64,000 nt of DNA from Rhizomicrobium sp. (GTDB taxonomy: Bacteria; Pseudomonadota; Alphaproteobacteria; Micropepsales; Micropepsaceae): the NCBI GenBank assembly GCA_037200045.1, contig JBBCHM010000001.1, forward strand, positions 1,736,001 through 1,800,000, read 5' to 3'. Of this stretch, positions 1 through 9,093 are shown piece by piece (position 1 is the stretch's first letter; each line of letters begins with the position of its first letter). Made by a program: the position numbers and the translations under genes. A model generated the notes under the pieces. It did no database searches and was not told where the DNA came from. It saw only the letters and a list, made by a program, of their open reading frames with translations.

Positions 1-1630
1 CTTCAGCCTGGACGCGATGCCCGGCAAGCAGATGGCGGTCGACGCCGATCTCTCCGCCGGCCTGATCGACGAGAAGGAAGCCAAGCGCCGCCGCAAGGAC
101 CTCGAAGCGGAAAGCAACTTCTTCGGCGCCATGGACGGCGCCAGCAAATTCGTGCGCGGCGACGCCATCGCCGGCCTGATGATCGTCGCCATCAACGTGA
201 TCGGCGGCATCATCATCGGCGTGGCGCAGCACGGCGTGAGCTTCGTCGATGCGTCGCAGACCTACACGCTGCTCACCGTCGGCGACGGCCTGGTCAGCCA
301 GATGCCGGCGCTGATCGTCTCCACCGCGGCGGGCCTGATGGTCTCCAAGGCGGGCGTCGAGGGCGCCACCGACAAGGCGCTGATCGGGCAATTGTCGTTC
401 TACCCCCAGGCGCTCGGCATGGCCTCGGCCGTGATGGGCATCATCGGCCTGTTGCCCGGCATGCCGACCCTCGTATTCCTGGGATTGGCGGGCGGCGCCG
501 GCGGCCTCGCCTATGTCGCCTACAAGAAGAAGGACGCGATCGCGGCCGTCGAGCGCGCCGAAGAGGAAAAGACCAAGACCGCGGAGACCTCCAAGGAGGA
601 GCCGATCTCCACCGCGCTGGCGCTCGACCTGCTGCGCGTCGAGCTGGGCTACGGGCTCCTGCCGCTGATCAACGACGTGAAGGGCCATCGCATCACCGAC
701 CAGATCAAGGCGCTGCGCCGCCAGCTTGCCACCGAGATGGGTTTCGTCATGCCAGCGGTGCGCATCCTCGACAACATGCAGCTCGGCGCCAACGAGTACC
801 GCATCCGCGTCAAGGAAGTGGATTCGGGCCGCGGCGATCTTTATCCGGGGAGCCTGCTGGTGATGGATCCCAAGGGATTGCCGGTCGACCTTCCCGGCAC
901 GCACACCACCGAGCCGGCCTTCGGCCTGCCGGCGACCTGGGTGGCGCAGGCGCTGCGCGAACAAGCGAGCTTCAAGGGCTACACCGTGGTCGATCCCGGC
1001 ACGGTGCTGACCACGCATCTGACCGAAGTGCTCAAATCGCACATGGCGGAGCTGCTGTCCTATGCCGAGACCAAGAAGCTGCTCGACGATCTGCCGCCGG
1101 AGAACAAGAAGCTGGTGGACGAGCTGATCCCGTCGCAGATCTCGGTGACCGGCGTGCAGCGCGTGCTGCAGACGCTGCTGGGCGAGCGGGTGTCGATCCG
1201 CGACCTGCCGGCGATCCTGGAAGGCATCGCCGAGGCGGTCGGCCACACCAAAAACGCGATGTACATCACCGAGCATGTCCGCGCCCGGCTGGCGCGCCAG
1301 CTCTGCCACGCCAATCTGGCGCCGGCGGGTTACCTGCCGCTGGTCGCGCTGTCGCCGGCCTGGGAGCAGGCCTTCGCCGAGTCAATCGTCGGCCAAGGCG
1401 AGGACCGCCAGCTCGCCATGGCGCCGTCGCAGCTTCAGGCGTTCATCCAGTCGGTGCGCGACCGCTTCGACGAGGCGAGCAGCAAGGGCGAAGTGCCCGT
1501 GCTGCTGACCAGCCCGCAGGTGCGGCCCTTCGTGCGCTCGATCGTCGAGCGCTTCCGATCGCAGACCGTGGTGATGTCGCAGAACGAGATTCATGCCAGC
1601 GTGAAGCTGCGCACGATGGGGCAGGTGTGA
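1..1630 (+). CDS. flhA: Flagellar biosynthesis protein FlhA, 5'-truncated by window edge
   Basis: Large integral membrane component of the flagellar type III export gate; its cytoplasmic domain docks chaperone-substrate complexes. The reading frame is open from base 2, so the N-terminal membrane segments lie outside the window. The visible part begins in the conserved FlhA/InvA cytoplasmic loop ([18 protein letters not shown]), continues through the last membrane helices and ends with the roughly 350-residue soluble FlhA-C domain. The TGA at 1628-1630 is followed by a palindromic repeat and then flhF, so these are probably co-transcribed. Assignment is secure; only the start is missing. Confidence 0.97.
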   Translation, partial: FSLDAMPGKQMAVDADLSAGLIDEKEAKRRRKDLEAESNFFGAMDGASKFVRGDAIAGLMIVAINVIGGIIIGVAQHGVSFVDASQTYTLLTVGDGLVSQMPALIVSTAAGLMVSKAGVEGATDKALIGQLSFYPQALGMASAVMGIIGLLPGMPTLVFLGLAGGAGGLAYVAYKKKDAIAAVERAEEEKTKTAETSKEEPISTALALDLLRVELGYGLLPLINDVKGHRITDQIKALRRQLATEMGFVMPAVRILDNMQLGANEYRIRVKEVDSGRGDLYPGSLLVMDPKGLPVDLPGTHTTEPAFGLPATWVAQALREQASFKGYTVVDPGTVLTTHLTEVLKSHMAELLSYAETKKLLDDLPPENKKLVDELIPSQISVTGVQRVLQTLLGERVSIRDLPAILEGIAEAVGHTKNAMYITEHVRARLARQLCHANLAPAGYLPLVALSPAWEQAFAESIVGQGEDRQLAMAPSQLQAFIQSVRDRFDEASSKGEVPVLLTSPQVRPFVRSIVERFRSQTVVMSQNEIHASVKLRTMGQV

Positions 1631-1661
1631 TGAGCGACGCCCATGTTTCGACCATCGAGAT

Positions 1662-1802
1662 CCTCTCCCGCGTGCGGGAGAGGACGCAAAATCCTGCACT
1701 TAGCGAAGCTAAGTGCTTGGATTTTGCTGGTGAGGGGAACGGACACGCGACGGGCCCTCACCCGCTCGCTGCGCTCGCGACCTCTCCCGCAAGCGGGAGA
1801 GG
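1662..1802. repeat. Dispersed palindromic repeat between flhA and flhF
   Basis: Two copies of a CCTCTCCCGC/GCGGGAGAGG palindrome (1662-1683 and 1781-1802) flank an internal perfect stem GCACTTAGC-gaa-GCTAAGTGC (1696-1716), which is extended by CAAAATCC (1687-1694) pairing with GGATTTTG (1719-1726). The reading frame of flhF runs back through this element without a stop, but the translation is low-complexity and FlhF homology starts only at 1811. It may form an RNA hairpin that alters flhF expression relative to flhA. Confidence 0.8.
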
Positions 1803-1810
1803 TTGACACC

Positions 1811-2836
1811 ATGCAGCTTCGCACCTTCCTCGCCAAGGACATGAAAGAAGCACTCGCGACCGTGCGCGCCGATATGGGGCCGGAGGCGGTCATCATCGCC
1901 ACCGAGAAGGCCAAGAGCGGCGGCGTCATGGTGCGCGCGGCGCTCGACACGCCCGATACCGACGAACCCGCGCGGGAGATCGAGACGGCGGCGCCGGTCG
2001 CCGATTTCGACCTGCACTATCGCGACGGCCTGCTGCGCCGCCTGCGCGGTGCCGGCGAGACCAAGGCGCGCCTGTCGTTCAGCCGCACCGAGCTTCTCGC
2101 CGCGCTCGCCCGCCACCGGCTGCCCGACGCGCTGGCGCACGGGCTGGCCGAGACCGCCGCCAAGGCGCAGCTCACCGACATGACGCTGGCGCTGGCCTTC
2201 GCGCTCGACAAGCGCTTCAAGCCCTATCCGATCGACATGGCGGGCGCCGCCGCGCTGCTGCTGGTCGGGCCCAACGGCGCGGGCAAGACCGCGGTCGCGG
2301 CCAAGATCGCGGCGCATGCGCGGCTGGAAGGGCGGCGCATCACGCTGGTCGCCTCCGACTCGGCGGGCGCCGGCGCGGTGGCGCGGCTGGAGACCTTCGC
2401 GCGGCATCTCGATTGCGCCGTCACCACCGCCGACAGCGCCGCCGAACTCCATTCGCTGGTCGGCGAGTGCATCGCCAAGAAGACCTTCGTCATCGTCGAC
2501 ACCGCCGGCTTCGATCCGCGCGACGCCAAGGCGCGCACCGCCTTCGCCGCTCTCGCCCAGACGCCGAAGCTCGAAACCGTCGGCGTCGTCTCGGCGCTGA
2601 ACGACGCGGAAGAAGCCGCCGAGATCGCCGAAGCACTGGCGGCGCTCGGCGCCAAAAGGCTGATCGTGACGCAAGCCGATCTCGCCCGTCGCGCCGGCGC
2701 GTTGATCGCGGTGGCGGCGCAGAGCCTGCCGCTGGCCCATGTCACCCGCTCGCCCTTCATCGCCGGCGGATTGGATTTGCCGACTTCGCTGACGCTGGCG
2801 CGGCTTCTGCTCGACGAACAACGGAGCGCACAATGA
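1811..2836 (+). CDS. flhF: FlhF-like SRP-type GTPase (flagellar placement)
   Basis: 341-residue SRP-family GTPase expected to act at the cell pole to site the flagellum together with FlhG. ATG 1811 was chosen because the typical FlhF N-terminus (MQLRTFLAKDMKEALATVRA) starts there; upstream codons come from a palindromic repeat. The P-loop GPNGAGKT is at residues 153-160 and DTAG at 230-233. Two other GTPase motifs are atypical: the DTxR-type G2 element reads SDSAGAG and the TKxD specificity motif reads TQAD. The stop overlaps the flhG start by 4 bases (ATGA), so translation is probably coupled. Function may be divergent because of the altered motifs. Confidence 0.88.
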   Translation: MQLRTFLAKDMKEALATVRADMGPEAVIIATEKAKSGGVMVRAALDTPDTDEPAREIETAAPVADFDLHYRDGLLRRLRGAGETKARLSFSRTELLAALARHRLPDALAHGLAETAAKAQLTDMTLALAFALDKRFKPYPIDMAGAAALLLVGPNGAGKTAVAAKIAAHARLEGRRITLVASDSAGAGAVARLETFARHLDCAVTTADSAAELHSLVGECIAKKTFVIVDTAGFDPRDAKARTAFAALAQTPKLETVGVVSALNDAEEAAEIAEALAALGAKRLIVTQADLARRAGALIAVAAQSLPLAHVTRSPFIAGGLDLPTSLTLARLLLDEQRSAQ

Positions 2837-3615
2837 CGACTCGCCTGACGGCCATCGGCTCCGGCAAGGGCGGCACCGGCAAGACGCTTATCGCGGTGAG
2901 CCTCGCCTATGCGCTGGCGCATCGCGGCGAACGCGTGCTGCTGTGCGACGCCGATCTCGGCCTCTCCAATGCGGGCGTGCATCTGGGACTGTCGCGGACC
3001 GGCGATCTCGGCGCCGTTCTTGCCGGCAGGAAGACGCTCAAGAGCGCGGTGGCGCGCGTCGCCTGCGGGCCGCGCAACGGCTTCGACATCCTCGCGGCGC
3101 CGTCCGGCTCCGGCGCGCTCGCCGATGCCGGCGAGGAGACGGTCGAGCGCTTGATCGAAGCGGTGGCGCAGGCGGGGCAATATGACCGCGTGCTGATCGA
3201 TTTGGGCGCCGGCGTCGATGCCAAGATCATGACCTTCGCCGCCCATGCCGACGACGTTATCCTGGTGGTTACGCCAGACCCGTCGTCGCTGACCGACGCC
3301 TATGCCTTCGCGAAACTCTTGCTGCGCCGCACAACGACGCGCGTGCCGCAGCTTCTGGTTAACATGGCGCTGAACGCCACCGAGGGCCGCCGCATCGCCG
3401 AAGCGCTGATGAGCTCGGCGCGCGCCTTCCTGAAATGCACGCCGGATTACCTCGGCTACATTCCCTATGACGCGCGGGTTTCCGAGGCGGTGCGGCGGCA
3501 AAGCCCGCTGCTCGCCCTCTTCCCGCAGACGCCGGCGGCGACCGCCATCGAGACCGTCGCGCTGCAATTGCACGGCAGGTCCGGCGCGTCCCTGGCGGCG
3601 GCGGGCCTGCGTTAA
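2833..3615 (+). CDS. flhG: FlhG/MinD-like ATPase
   Basis: 260-residue ParA/MinD-family ATPase, probably the partner of FlhF in controlling flagellar number and position. A deviant Walker A motif, GSGKGGTGKT, is at residues 9-18, and a VLIDLGAG Walker B-like segment follows near residue 120. The start at 2833 overlaps the flhF stop and places the P-loop right at the N-terminus, as usual for the family; longer upstream frames are shadows of flhF. Position after flhA-flhF favours FlhG over MinD or ParA. Confidence 0.92.
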   Translation: MTTRLTAIGSGKGGTGKTLIAVSLAYALAHRGERVLLCDADLGLSNAGVHLGLSRTGDLGAVLAGRKTLKSAVARVACGPRNGFDILAAPSGSGALADAGEETVERLIEAVAQAGQYDRVLIDLGAGVDAKIMTFAAHADDVILVVTPDPSSLTDAYAFAKLLLRRTTTRVPQLLVNMALNATEGRRIAEALMSSARAFLKCTPDYLGYIPYDARVSEAVRRQSPLLALFPQTPAATAIETVALQLHGRSGASLAAAGLR

Positions 3616-3753
3616 CCGTCAATCGTCATTAGCGGAATTTCCCGCTGCCCGAATTCTCGGCAGGTCGGAACTGGTGTATGATCCCTTAACAGACAGCGCG
3701 GGCCGGGGCGGCCCGAAGCTGTTCGCGCAAAGCGTCTGTCACACGGGGGTCAC

Positions 3754-4095
3754 ATGCCTTTTCTCTTGGATATCTGGCACGCCATTCACGACATCGTCCT
3801 GTCCTCGGACTGGAAGACGCTGGCGATCATGGCGGTCATCGCGCTCGGCGCCGGCTATTTGATGCAGAGCTTCGGCTCGGTCGTTTCGACGACGATCATC
3901 GCCCTCGTCGCCTTCGCGCTGATCGAATATGCGATGGCGATCACCATCGGCAAGCAGAGCCCGGCCGGCTATGCCACGATCGACTGGGAAGCGTACAAGC
4001 ATCTGCCGCAGCTTACGCTCCTTGCCTATGGGCTGATCTTCGGCGTCGCCATCGCCATCGCGCACGCCGCGCGGTCGTTGATTCTCGACCGCTGA
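3754..4095 (+). CDS. Small multi-pass membrane protein of unknown function
   Basis: 113 residues with three predicted membrane stretches: about residues 24-39, 43-62 and 92-110. No family was recognised. It follows flhG after a 138-base gap, with the start in a GTCACATG context, and precedes a separate LemA/DUF2207 pair on the same strand. Codon use matches the neighbours and the hydrophobic pattern is regular, so it is likely a real gene, but no role can be assigned. Confidence 0.7.
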   Translation: MPFLLDIWHAIHDIVLSSDWKTLAIMAVIALGAGYLMQSFGSVVSTTIIALVAFALIEYAMAITIGKQSPAGYATIDWEAYKHLPQLTLLAYGLIFGVAIAIAHAARSLILDR

Positions 4096-4145
4096 CCGGG
4101 CTTGCCGGCATGGACGCCGAGCGGCGAAGCAGCTAGCTTCGCCGC

Positions 4146-4697
4146 ATGGGCCTTTACATCGCTCTCGCCGTCGTCGTGGTCGTCGCCCTGTGGGCGATCC
4201 TGACCTATAACGGCCTGGTCTCGCGCCGCGCCATGGTGGCCGAGGGCTGGAGCGGCATCGACGCCCAGCTCAAGCGCCGCGCCGACCTGATCCCGAACTT
4301 GGTCGAGACCGTGAAGGGCTATGCCACGCATGAGCGCACCACCTTCGACGAACTCGCGCGTCTGCGCAGCCAGGGCGGCAGCCAGGACCCGGCGCAGCGC
4401 GCGGCCTCCGAACAGGCGATCACCGCGGCGATCGGCAAGATCATGGCGGTGGCCGAGGCCTATCCCGAGCTGAAGGCGTCGGAGAATTTCCAGTCGCTGC
4501 AGAAGGACCTGGCCGATCTGGAGGACCAGATCCAGCTCGCGCGGCGCTATTACAACGGCGCGGTGCGCAACCTGAACGTCAGCGTGCAGCAATTCCCCTC
4601 CAACCTGATCGCCAATGCGACGGGCTTCACCGCGGCGCAGTTCTTCCAGCTCGACAATGCCGCCGACCGCAACGCGCCGAAGGTCTCGTTCGGCTGA
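4146..4697 (+). CDS. LemA family protein
   Basis: 183-residue LemA-type protein: an N-terminal membrane anchor (about residues 2-22) followed by a helical domain containing the family hallmark VAEGWSGIDAQLKRRADLIPN. LemA proteins are membrane-anchored helical bundles of unclear biochemical role. The gene overlaps the next one by one base (TGATG), pointing to an operon with the DUF2207 protein; LemA genes often sit next to DUF2207 or TPM-domain membrane genes. Family assignment is secure, function is not. Confidence 0.95.
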   Translation: MGLYIALAVVVVVALWAILTYNGLVSRRAMVAEGWSGIDAQLKRRADLIPNLVETVKGYATHERTTFDELARLRSQGGSQDPAQRAASEQAITAAIGKIMAVAEAYPELKASENFQSLQKDLADLEDQIQLARRYYNGAVRNLNVSVQQFPSNLIANATGFTAAQFFQLDNAADRNAPKVSFG

Positions 4698-6718
4698 TGC
4701 TGCGCGGCGTGCTCGCGCTGCTGTTCGCCCTCGCGGTCCTGCCCGCCGCCGCCCAGCAGTCCGAAAGCAGCGAGTCCATGCATCGCCGCGGCGCCGTGCC
4801 GACGCGGCCGGCACCCACCGAAACGCCCGCGACCGCGGTCGATCCGCGCGACGACACCGAACGCATCATCGCCTTCGACAGCGACATCACGGTGGCGCGC
4901 AACGGCACGATGACGGTGGTCGAGACCATCCAGGTCCACGCCGCCGGCGACGTGATCAAGCACGGCATCTATCGCGACTTCCCGACCCGCTACACCGACA
5001 GGCACGGCGCGAACGTGCATGTTCGCTTCGACGTCACCCAGGTGACGATGGACGGCCACGCCGAACCCTACGACACCGAGAACATCGACAACGGCGTGCG
5101 CGTGAAGATCGGCGACAAGGACACCACTGTCGATGTCGGCGACCACACCTATGTGCTGACCTACATCACCGCGCGCCAGATCAGCTTCTTCGCCAAATAC
5201 GACGAGCTTTATTGGAACGTCACCGGCAATGGCTGGGTGCTGGGGATCGACAAGGCGTCGGCGACGGTGCACCTGCCCCCGGGCGCGAGCATCCTGCAGG
5301 ACGCGGTCTATACCGGCAGCCAAGGCTCGACCGACCATAACGCGACCGCCGACCAGCTTTCGAGCGACACGATTCGCTTCGTGACGACGGCGCCGCTCGA
5401 TGCCTATCAGGGGCTAACCATCGCGGTCGGCTTCGCCAAGAACGCCGTGATGCCGCCGAGCGCGGAGGAGCTGCGCCGCGATTATATCGTCGACAATGCC
5501 GGGACGTTCGTCGCCGTGCTGGGCGTGCTGGTGCTTGGCATCTTCTATCTCGCCGCCTGGTGGCATGTCGGGCGCGATCCCAAGCGCGGCACGATCATCC
5601 CCTTGTTCGCGCCGCCGGCCGGGCTGTCGCCGGAATCGGTGCGCTTCATCCACAAGATGGCCTATGACCGCAAGGCGTTCGCCGCCGCGCTGATCAACAT
5701 GGCGGTGAAGGGCTTCCTCACGATCGCCGAGGACGGCGGCACCTATACGCTGAAGCGCACCGGCAAGACGGTGGGCGATTGCGGGCTGTCGCCCAACGAG
5801 ATCGCCATGGCCGACACACTGTTCGACGACCTGACCGCCTCGATCGAACTCAAGCAGACCAACCATGCCGTCATCCAGCGCGCCATCACCGCGCTGAAGA
5901 ACGGGCTGAGCCAAGAATGCGAGAAGCATTATTTCGTCACCAATGCCGGCTGGTTCATCGGCGGGTTGGCGATCCTGGGGTTGACGGGCCTCGCCTCGGC
6001 GCTGCTGGCGGAGGATCCGGGCAGCGCGATCCCGGTCATGCTGTGGGTGGCGGGCTGGTCGGTCGCCGCCGCCTACCTGCTGCACCAGGCCTGGCAGGGC
6101 TGGGTCAGCGTCTTCACCGGCCCCGGCTCGCGCTTCGCCAATTTCTTCGGCGCGGTGGTGACGAGCATCTTCGCCGTGCCGTTCGCGGGCGGCCTCGTCT
6201 TCGGCTTCTACATGTTCGGCCTGTCGGTCTCGACCGGCTCCTTCGCGGCGCTGGTGGTGGGCGGCATCCTCGCCTACGTCTTCTATTACCTGCTGAAGGC
6301 GCCGACGGCGGCGGGCGCCGCCACCCTGGACCAGATCGACGGCTTCAAGCTGTTCCTCGTCACCGCCGAGAAGGACCGGCTGGAGATGCTCAACCCGCCC
6401 AACGTCACGCCGGAAGTGTTCGAGAAATTCCTGCCCTATGCCATCGCGCTCGACTGCGAGAACCAGTGGAGCAGGAAGTTCGAGGCCGAAGCCGCGGCGG
6501 CGGGCGCCGGCGCCGACAGCAATTACGGCTACACGCCGCTCTGGTACACCGGGAGCAATTTCGGAAATCTCGGGACGGCGGGCTTTGCCTCGTCGATCGG
6601 CTCGGCGATCGGCAGCGCCGCGGCGTCCGCCTCGACCGCGCCGGGATCGAGTTCGGGATCGGGCGGCGGCGGGTTCTCCGGCGGCGGTGGCGGCGGTGGG
6701 GGCGGCGGCGGCTGGTAG
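4697..6718 (+). CDS. DUF2207 family membrane protein with glycine-rich C-terminus
   Basis: 673 residues. A signal peptide (residues 1 to about 19, cleavage after PAAA) precedes an extracytoplasmic beta-rich DUF2207 domain with the typical KHGIYRDFPTRY element. A membrane helix near residues 270-290 (FVAVLGVLVLGIFYLAAWW) follows, then a cytoplasmic section and paired helices at about 410-460 and 480-530. The last 20 or so residues are almost pure glycine with Ser/Phe and end in Trp, a common feature of this family. It forms an operon with the preceding lemA-like gene. Function of the family is not established. Confidence 0.9.
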   Translation: MLRGVLALLFALAVLPAAAQQSESSESMHRRGAVPTRPAPTETPATAVDPRDDTERIIAFDSDITVARNGTMTVVETIQVHAAGDVIKHGIYRDFPTRYTDRHGANVHVRFDVTQVTMDGHAEPYDTENIDNGVRVKIGDKDTTVDVGDHTYVLTYITARQISFFAKYDELYWNVTGNGWVLGIDKASATVHLPPGASILQDAVYTGSQGSTDHNATADQLSSDTIRFVTTAPLDAYQGLTIAVGFAKNAVMPPSAEELRRDYIVDNAGTFVAVLGVLVLGIFYLAAWWHVGRDPKRGTIIPLFAPPAGLSPESVRFIHKMAYDRKAFAAALINMAVKGFLTIAEDGGTYTLKRTGKTVGDCGLSPNEIAMADTLFDDLTASIELKQTNHAVIQRAITALKNGLSQECEKHYFVTNAGWFIGGLAILGLTGLASALLAEDPGSAIPVMLWVAGWSVAAAYLLHQAWQGWVSVFTGPGSRFANFFGAVVTSIFAVPFAGGLVFGFYMFGLSVSTGSFAALVVGGILAYVFYYLLKAPTAAGAATLDQIDGFKLFLVTAEKDRLEMLNPPNVTPEVFEKFLPYAIALDCENQWSRKFEAEAAAAGAGADSNYGYTPLWYTGSNFGNLGTAGFASSIGSAIGSAAASASTAPGSSSGSGGGGFSGGGGGGGGGGGW

Positions 6719-6722
6719 GAAG

Positions 6723-7139
6723 CTATCGTTTCTTCGGCGCGATGCTGTCGAACGCGACCGGACCCGGCCCCAGGCCGACGACCACCAGCAATCCGCCGGC
6801 GATGGCCATGTTGCGCGCGAAGACCTGGAAATCGGCGGCGCGATCGATCGGATTGGCGATCAGCCAATAATCGTGCATCGCGACCGAGGCGATGATGGTG
6901 AAGCCGAACAGCAGAACCGCGCCGTAGCGTGTCTGGAAGCCGAACACCAGCGACAGCCCGCCCAGGAACACCACGATCAGGGCCAGTGCCAGGAGCAGCG
7001 GCGCGGCGGGAACGCCCTTGAGCACCATGAGCTGGATGGTGGCGTCCCACTGGTTGGCGTAGTCGAGCGCCGAGCCGAGGAAGAACCAGGCCAGGATCAA
7101 CCGCCCGATCAAGGGAGAGATGTATTCGGAGAAGGACAT
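6723..7139 (-). CDS. DoxX family membrane protein
   Basis: 138 residues with four hydrophobic helices in the DoxX/SURF4 arrangement; the N-terminal segment IGRLILAWFFLGSALDYANQ is typical. DoxX-like proteins are small inner-membrane proteins, some linked to quinone or thiosulfate metabolism and some to redox stress. It is convergent with the DUF2207 gene, with only 4 bases between the stops. The start lies just right of a large inverted repeat. No specific substrate can be assigned. Confidence 0.85.
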   Translation of the reverse strand: MSFSEYISPLIGRLILAWFFLGSALDYANQWDATIQLMVLKGVPAAPLLLALALIVVFLGGLSLVFGFQTRYGAVLLFGFTIIASVAMHDYWLIANPIDRAADFQVFARNMAIAGGLLVVVGLGPGPVAFDSIAPKKR

Positions 7140-7182
7140 GGCGCGCGCCCGGACGAATCAGCGGGAAGGAGTGTAAGGCCCT

Positions 7183-7320
7183 ACCCTCCCCTTGAGGGAG
7201 GGTCGAAATCTTTGAGCGCAGCGAAAAGATTTCGGGGAGGGGTCGGGCAACGCGGCCCTACCCCTCCCCGAAAAATCTCCGCTGCGCTCCGATTTTTCGA
7301 CCCTCCCTCAAGGGGAGGGT
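7183..7320. repeat. Large inverted repeat between DoxX gene and fliJ
   Basis: The left arm ACCCTCCCCTTGAGGGAGGG starts at 7183 and its reverse complement CCCTCCCTCAAGGGGAGGGT ends at 7320. Inner parts (TCGAAA-type and CCCCTCCCCG-type segments) also pair, giving a near-symmetrical element of about 138 bases that fills the gap between the DoxX start and the fliJ stop. It resembles the dispersed palindromic elements common in alphaproteobacterial gene gaps and could terminate fliJ mRNA. Confidence 0.75.
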
Positions 7321-7327
7321 CGAAGAC

Positions 7328-7756
7328 CTATGCGCCGCGCAGCGCGTGTTTGCGCAAATGCCGCACCAGCGCCATTTCGTCGAGGCGCGACTGGGCGCGG
7401 CGCTCTTCGAGCTCCTGGGCGCGCTTGGCCTGCTGCTCGTTGGCGAATTCCAGACTCTTCAGTTCCTGGAAGGCGACGTTGAGATCGGCCTGGGCGGTGA
7501 CGCGTTCGCGCTCGATGTCCTTCAGCGTGGCTTTCAGATTCTCCCGCCGCGCCTCGATGGAGCGCAGGAAGGACGGGAAGGCGAGCCGCCCGATATCGGA
7601 ATCGCCGGCGCGCTGGCGCTCACGCGCGACGCTGTCCTCCAGATCGGCGAGCTTGCGTTCGGCGTCGGATTTCATGCCGTCGAGAGTCGCCATGCGGCGC
7701 TTCATCTCGTCGACGCGAAAACGCCTGAGCCGGATCAATGTGTCCCCACGCTTCAT
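7328..7756 (-). CDS. fliJ: Flagellar export protein FliJ-like coiled coil
   Basis: 142 residues, almost entirely heptad-like helix rich in Glu, Arg, Lys and Ala, matching the FliJ coiled-coil family. FliJ sits in the central pore of the FliI hexamer, is related to the gamma subunit of F-type ATPase, and helps couple ATP hydrolysis to export. It starts 4 bases inside the end of fliI (ATGA overlap), the standard fliI-fliJ order. Sequence similarity within FliJ is weak, so the call rests on coiled-coil character, size and position. Confidence 0.85.
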   Translation of the reverse strand: MKRGDTLIRLRRFRVDEMKRRMATLDGMKSDAERKLADLEDSVARERQRAGDSDIGRLAFPSFLRSIEARRENLKATLKDIERERVTAQADLNVAFQELKSLEFANEQQAKRAQELEERRAQSRLDEMALVRHLRKHALRGA

Positions 7757-9093
7757 GACCCATCACCTTTCCCCGCAATGCCACCCACGATCTTCGCAAG
7801 ACCGGCATAGCATTCGGTAAACGTTGCGCACTCGTCCTTCTTCTGGGACAGGAAGGCTTCGAGCTGCGGATAAACCTTTATGGCCCTGTCCACTTCAGCA
7901 TTCGTGCCAGACTTGTAGGCGCCCAGCCGGATCAGCTCGGCCATGTCGTCGTAAACCGCGAGCGGCGCCCGCGCGCGCTGCACAAGCGCCTGTTCCGCCT
8001 CGCTATTGCAGCCCGGCATGGCGCGGGAAACCGATTTGAGAATATTGATCGCGGGAAAGCGCCCGCGCTCGGCGATGTTCCGTTCCAGGACAATATGGCC
8101 GTCCAGGATGCCGCGCACCGCGTCGGCGACTGGTTCATTATGATCGTCGCCCTCGACGAGGACGGTGAACAGACCGGTGATCGAGCCGCTCTCGCCCTGC
8201 CGGCCGGGACCAGCGCGTTCCAAGAGGCGCGGCAGTTCCGCGAACACGGTCGGCGTGTAGCCCTTGCTCGCGGGCGGCTCGCCGGCGGAGAGCCCGACCT
8301 CGCGCTGCGCCATCGCGAAACGCGTGACCGAATCCATCAGCAGCAGGACATGCAAGCCGTCGTCGCGCAATTTCTCGGCGACCGCCATCGCGACATAGGC
8401 CGCCTGGCGGCGCACCAGCGGCGGCTCGTCCGACGTCGCCGCGACCACGACGGACCGCGCCAGGCCCTCTTCGCCCAGATCGTCCTCGACGAATTCCTTC
8501 ACCTCGCGGCCGCGCTCGCCGACCAGCGCGATGACGATCGCATCGGCGTCGGAATTGCGCGCCAGCATCGCAAGCAGCGTCGACTTGCCGACGCCGGAGC
8601 CGGAGAAGATGCCCATGCGCTGGCCCTGGCAGCAGGTCGTGAAGGCGTTCAGCGCGCGCACGCCGAGATCCAGCTTGGCCCCGACCCGGGCGCGTGAAGC
8701 GGCGGCCGGCGGATTGGCCTTGAGCGGATAGGGCTCGGTGCCGCGGGGAAGCGCGCCCTTGCCGTCGGCCGGGTTCCCGAAGCCGTCGACCACGCGGCCG
8801 AGCCAGGAGCGGCTGGGAAAGATCGTGGCCGGCTGGTTTTCGAAATCGGCGCGAGCCCCCAGCGTCATGCCGTCGAGGCTACCGAGCGGCATGGCAAGCG
8901 CCCGTCCGTCGCGGAATCCGACCACTTCGCAGGGAATCTTCTTGCCGGAACCGGAGGTTAGGCGTACCTGTCCGCCCAGGCTGATGGCCCCGGCGGCGCC
9001 GGTGATCTCGACCAGCAGGCCCTCGATCCGGGCCACGCGGCCGAAACGGCGGACCGGCGAAATATCGGCGATGTCCTTGAGCAATGCGTGCAT
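7753..9093 (-). CDS. fliI: Flagellum-specific ATP synthase FliI
   Basis: 446-residue hexameric ATPase of the flagellar type III export system. Walker A GSGVGKST is at residues 165-172, a Walker B strand (VLLLMDSVTRFA) follows, and the SYLS-type export ATPase region SGEPPASKGYTPTVF is present. The N-terminal beta-barrel begins at once from ATG 9093, so the start fits the family. It is transcribed leftward with fliJ and diverges from ctrA across a 236-base region full of TTAA half-sites. Confidence 0.97.
   Translation of the reverse strand: MHALLKDIADISPVRRFGRVARIEGLLVEITGAAGAISLGGQVRLTSGSGKKIPCEVVGFRDGRALAMPLGSLDGMTLGARADFENQPATIFPSRSWLGRVVDGFGNPADGKGALPRGTEPYPLKANPPAAASRARVGAKLDLGVRALNAFTTCCQGQRMGIFSGSGVGKSTLLAMLARNSDADAIVIALVGERGREVKEFVEDDLGEEGLARSVVVAATSDEPPLVRRQAAYVAMAVAEKLRDDGLHVLLLMDSVTRFAMAQREVGLSAGEPPASKGYTPTVFAELPRLLERAGPGRQGESGSITGLFTVLVEGDDHNEPVADAVRGILDGHIVLERNIAERGRFPAINILKSVSRAMPGCNSEAEQALVQRARAPLAVYDDMAELIRLGAYKSGTNAEVDRAIKVYPQLEAFLSQKKDECATFTECYAGLAKIVGGIAGKGDGS

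Noticed and set aside
1643..1810. 56-residue N-terminal extension of FlhF
   Set aside because: The extension is encoded by a palindromic repeat and has no FlhF similarity; the family N-terminus starts at 1811.
1709..3573. Long minus-strand frames opposite flhF and flhG
   Set aside because: Arg/Gly/Asp-rich shadow frames typical of GC-rich DNA; the plus-strand genes show clear motifs.
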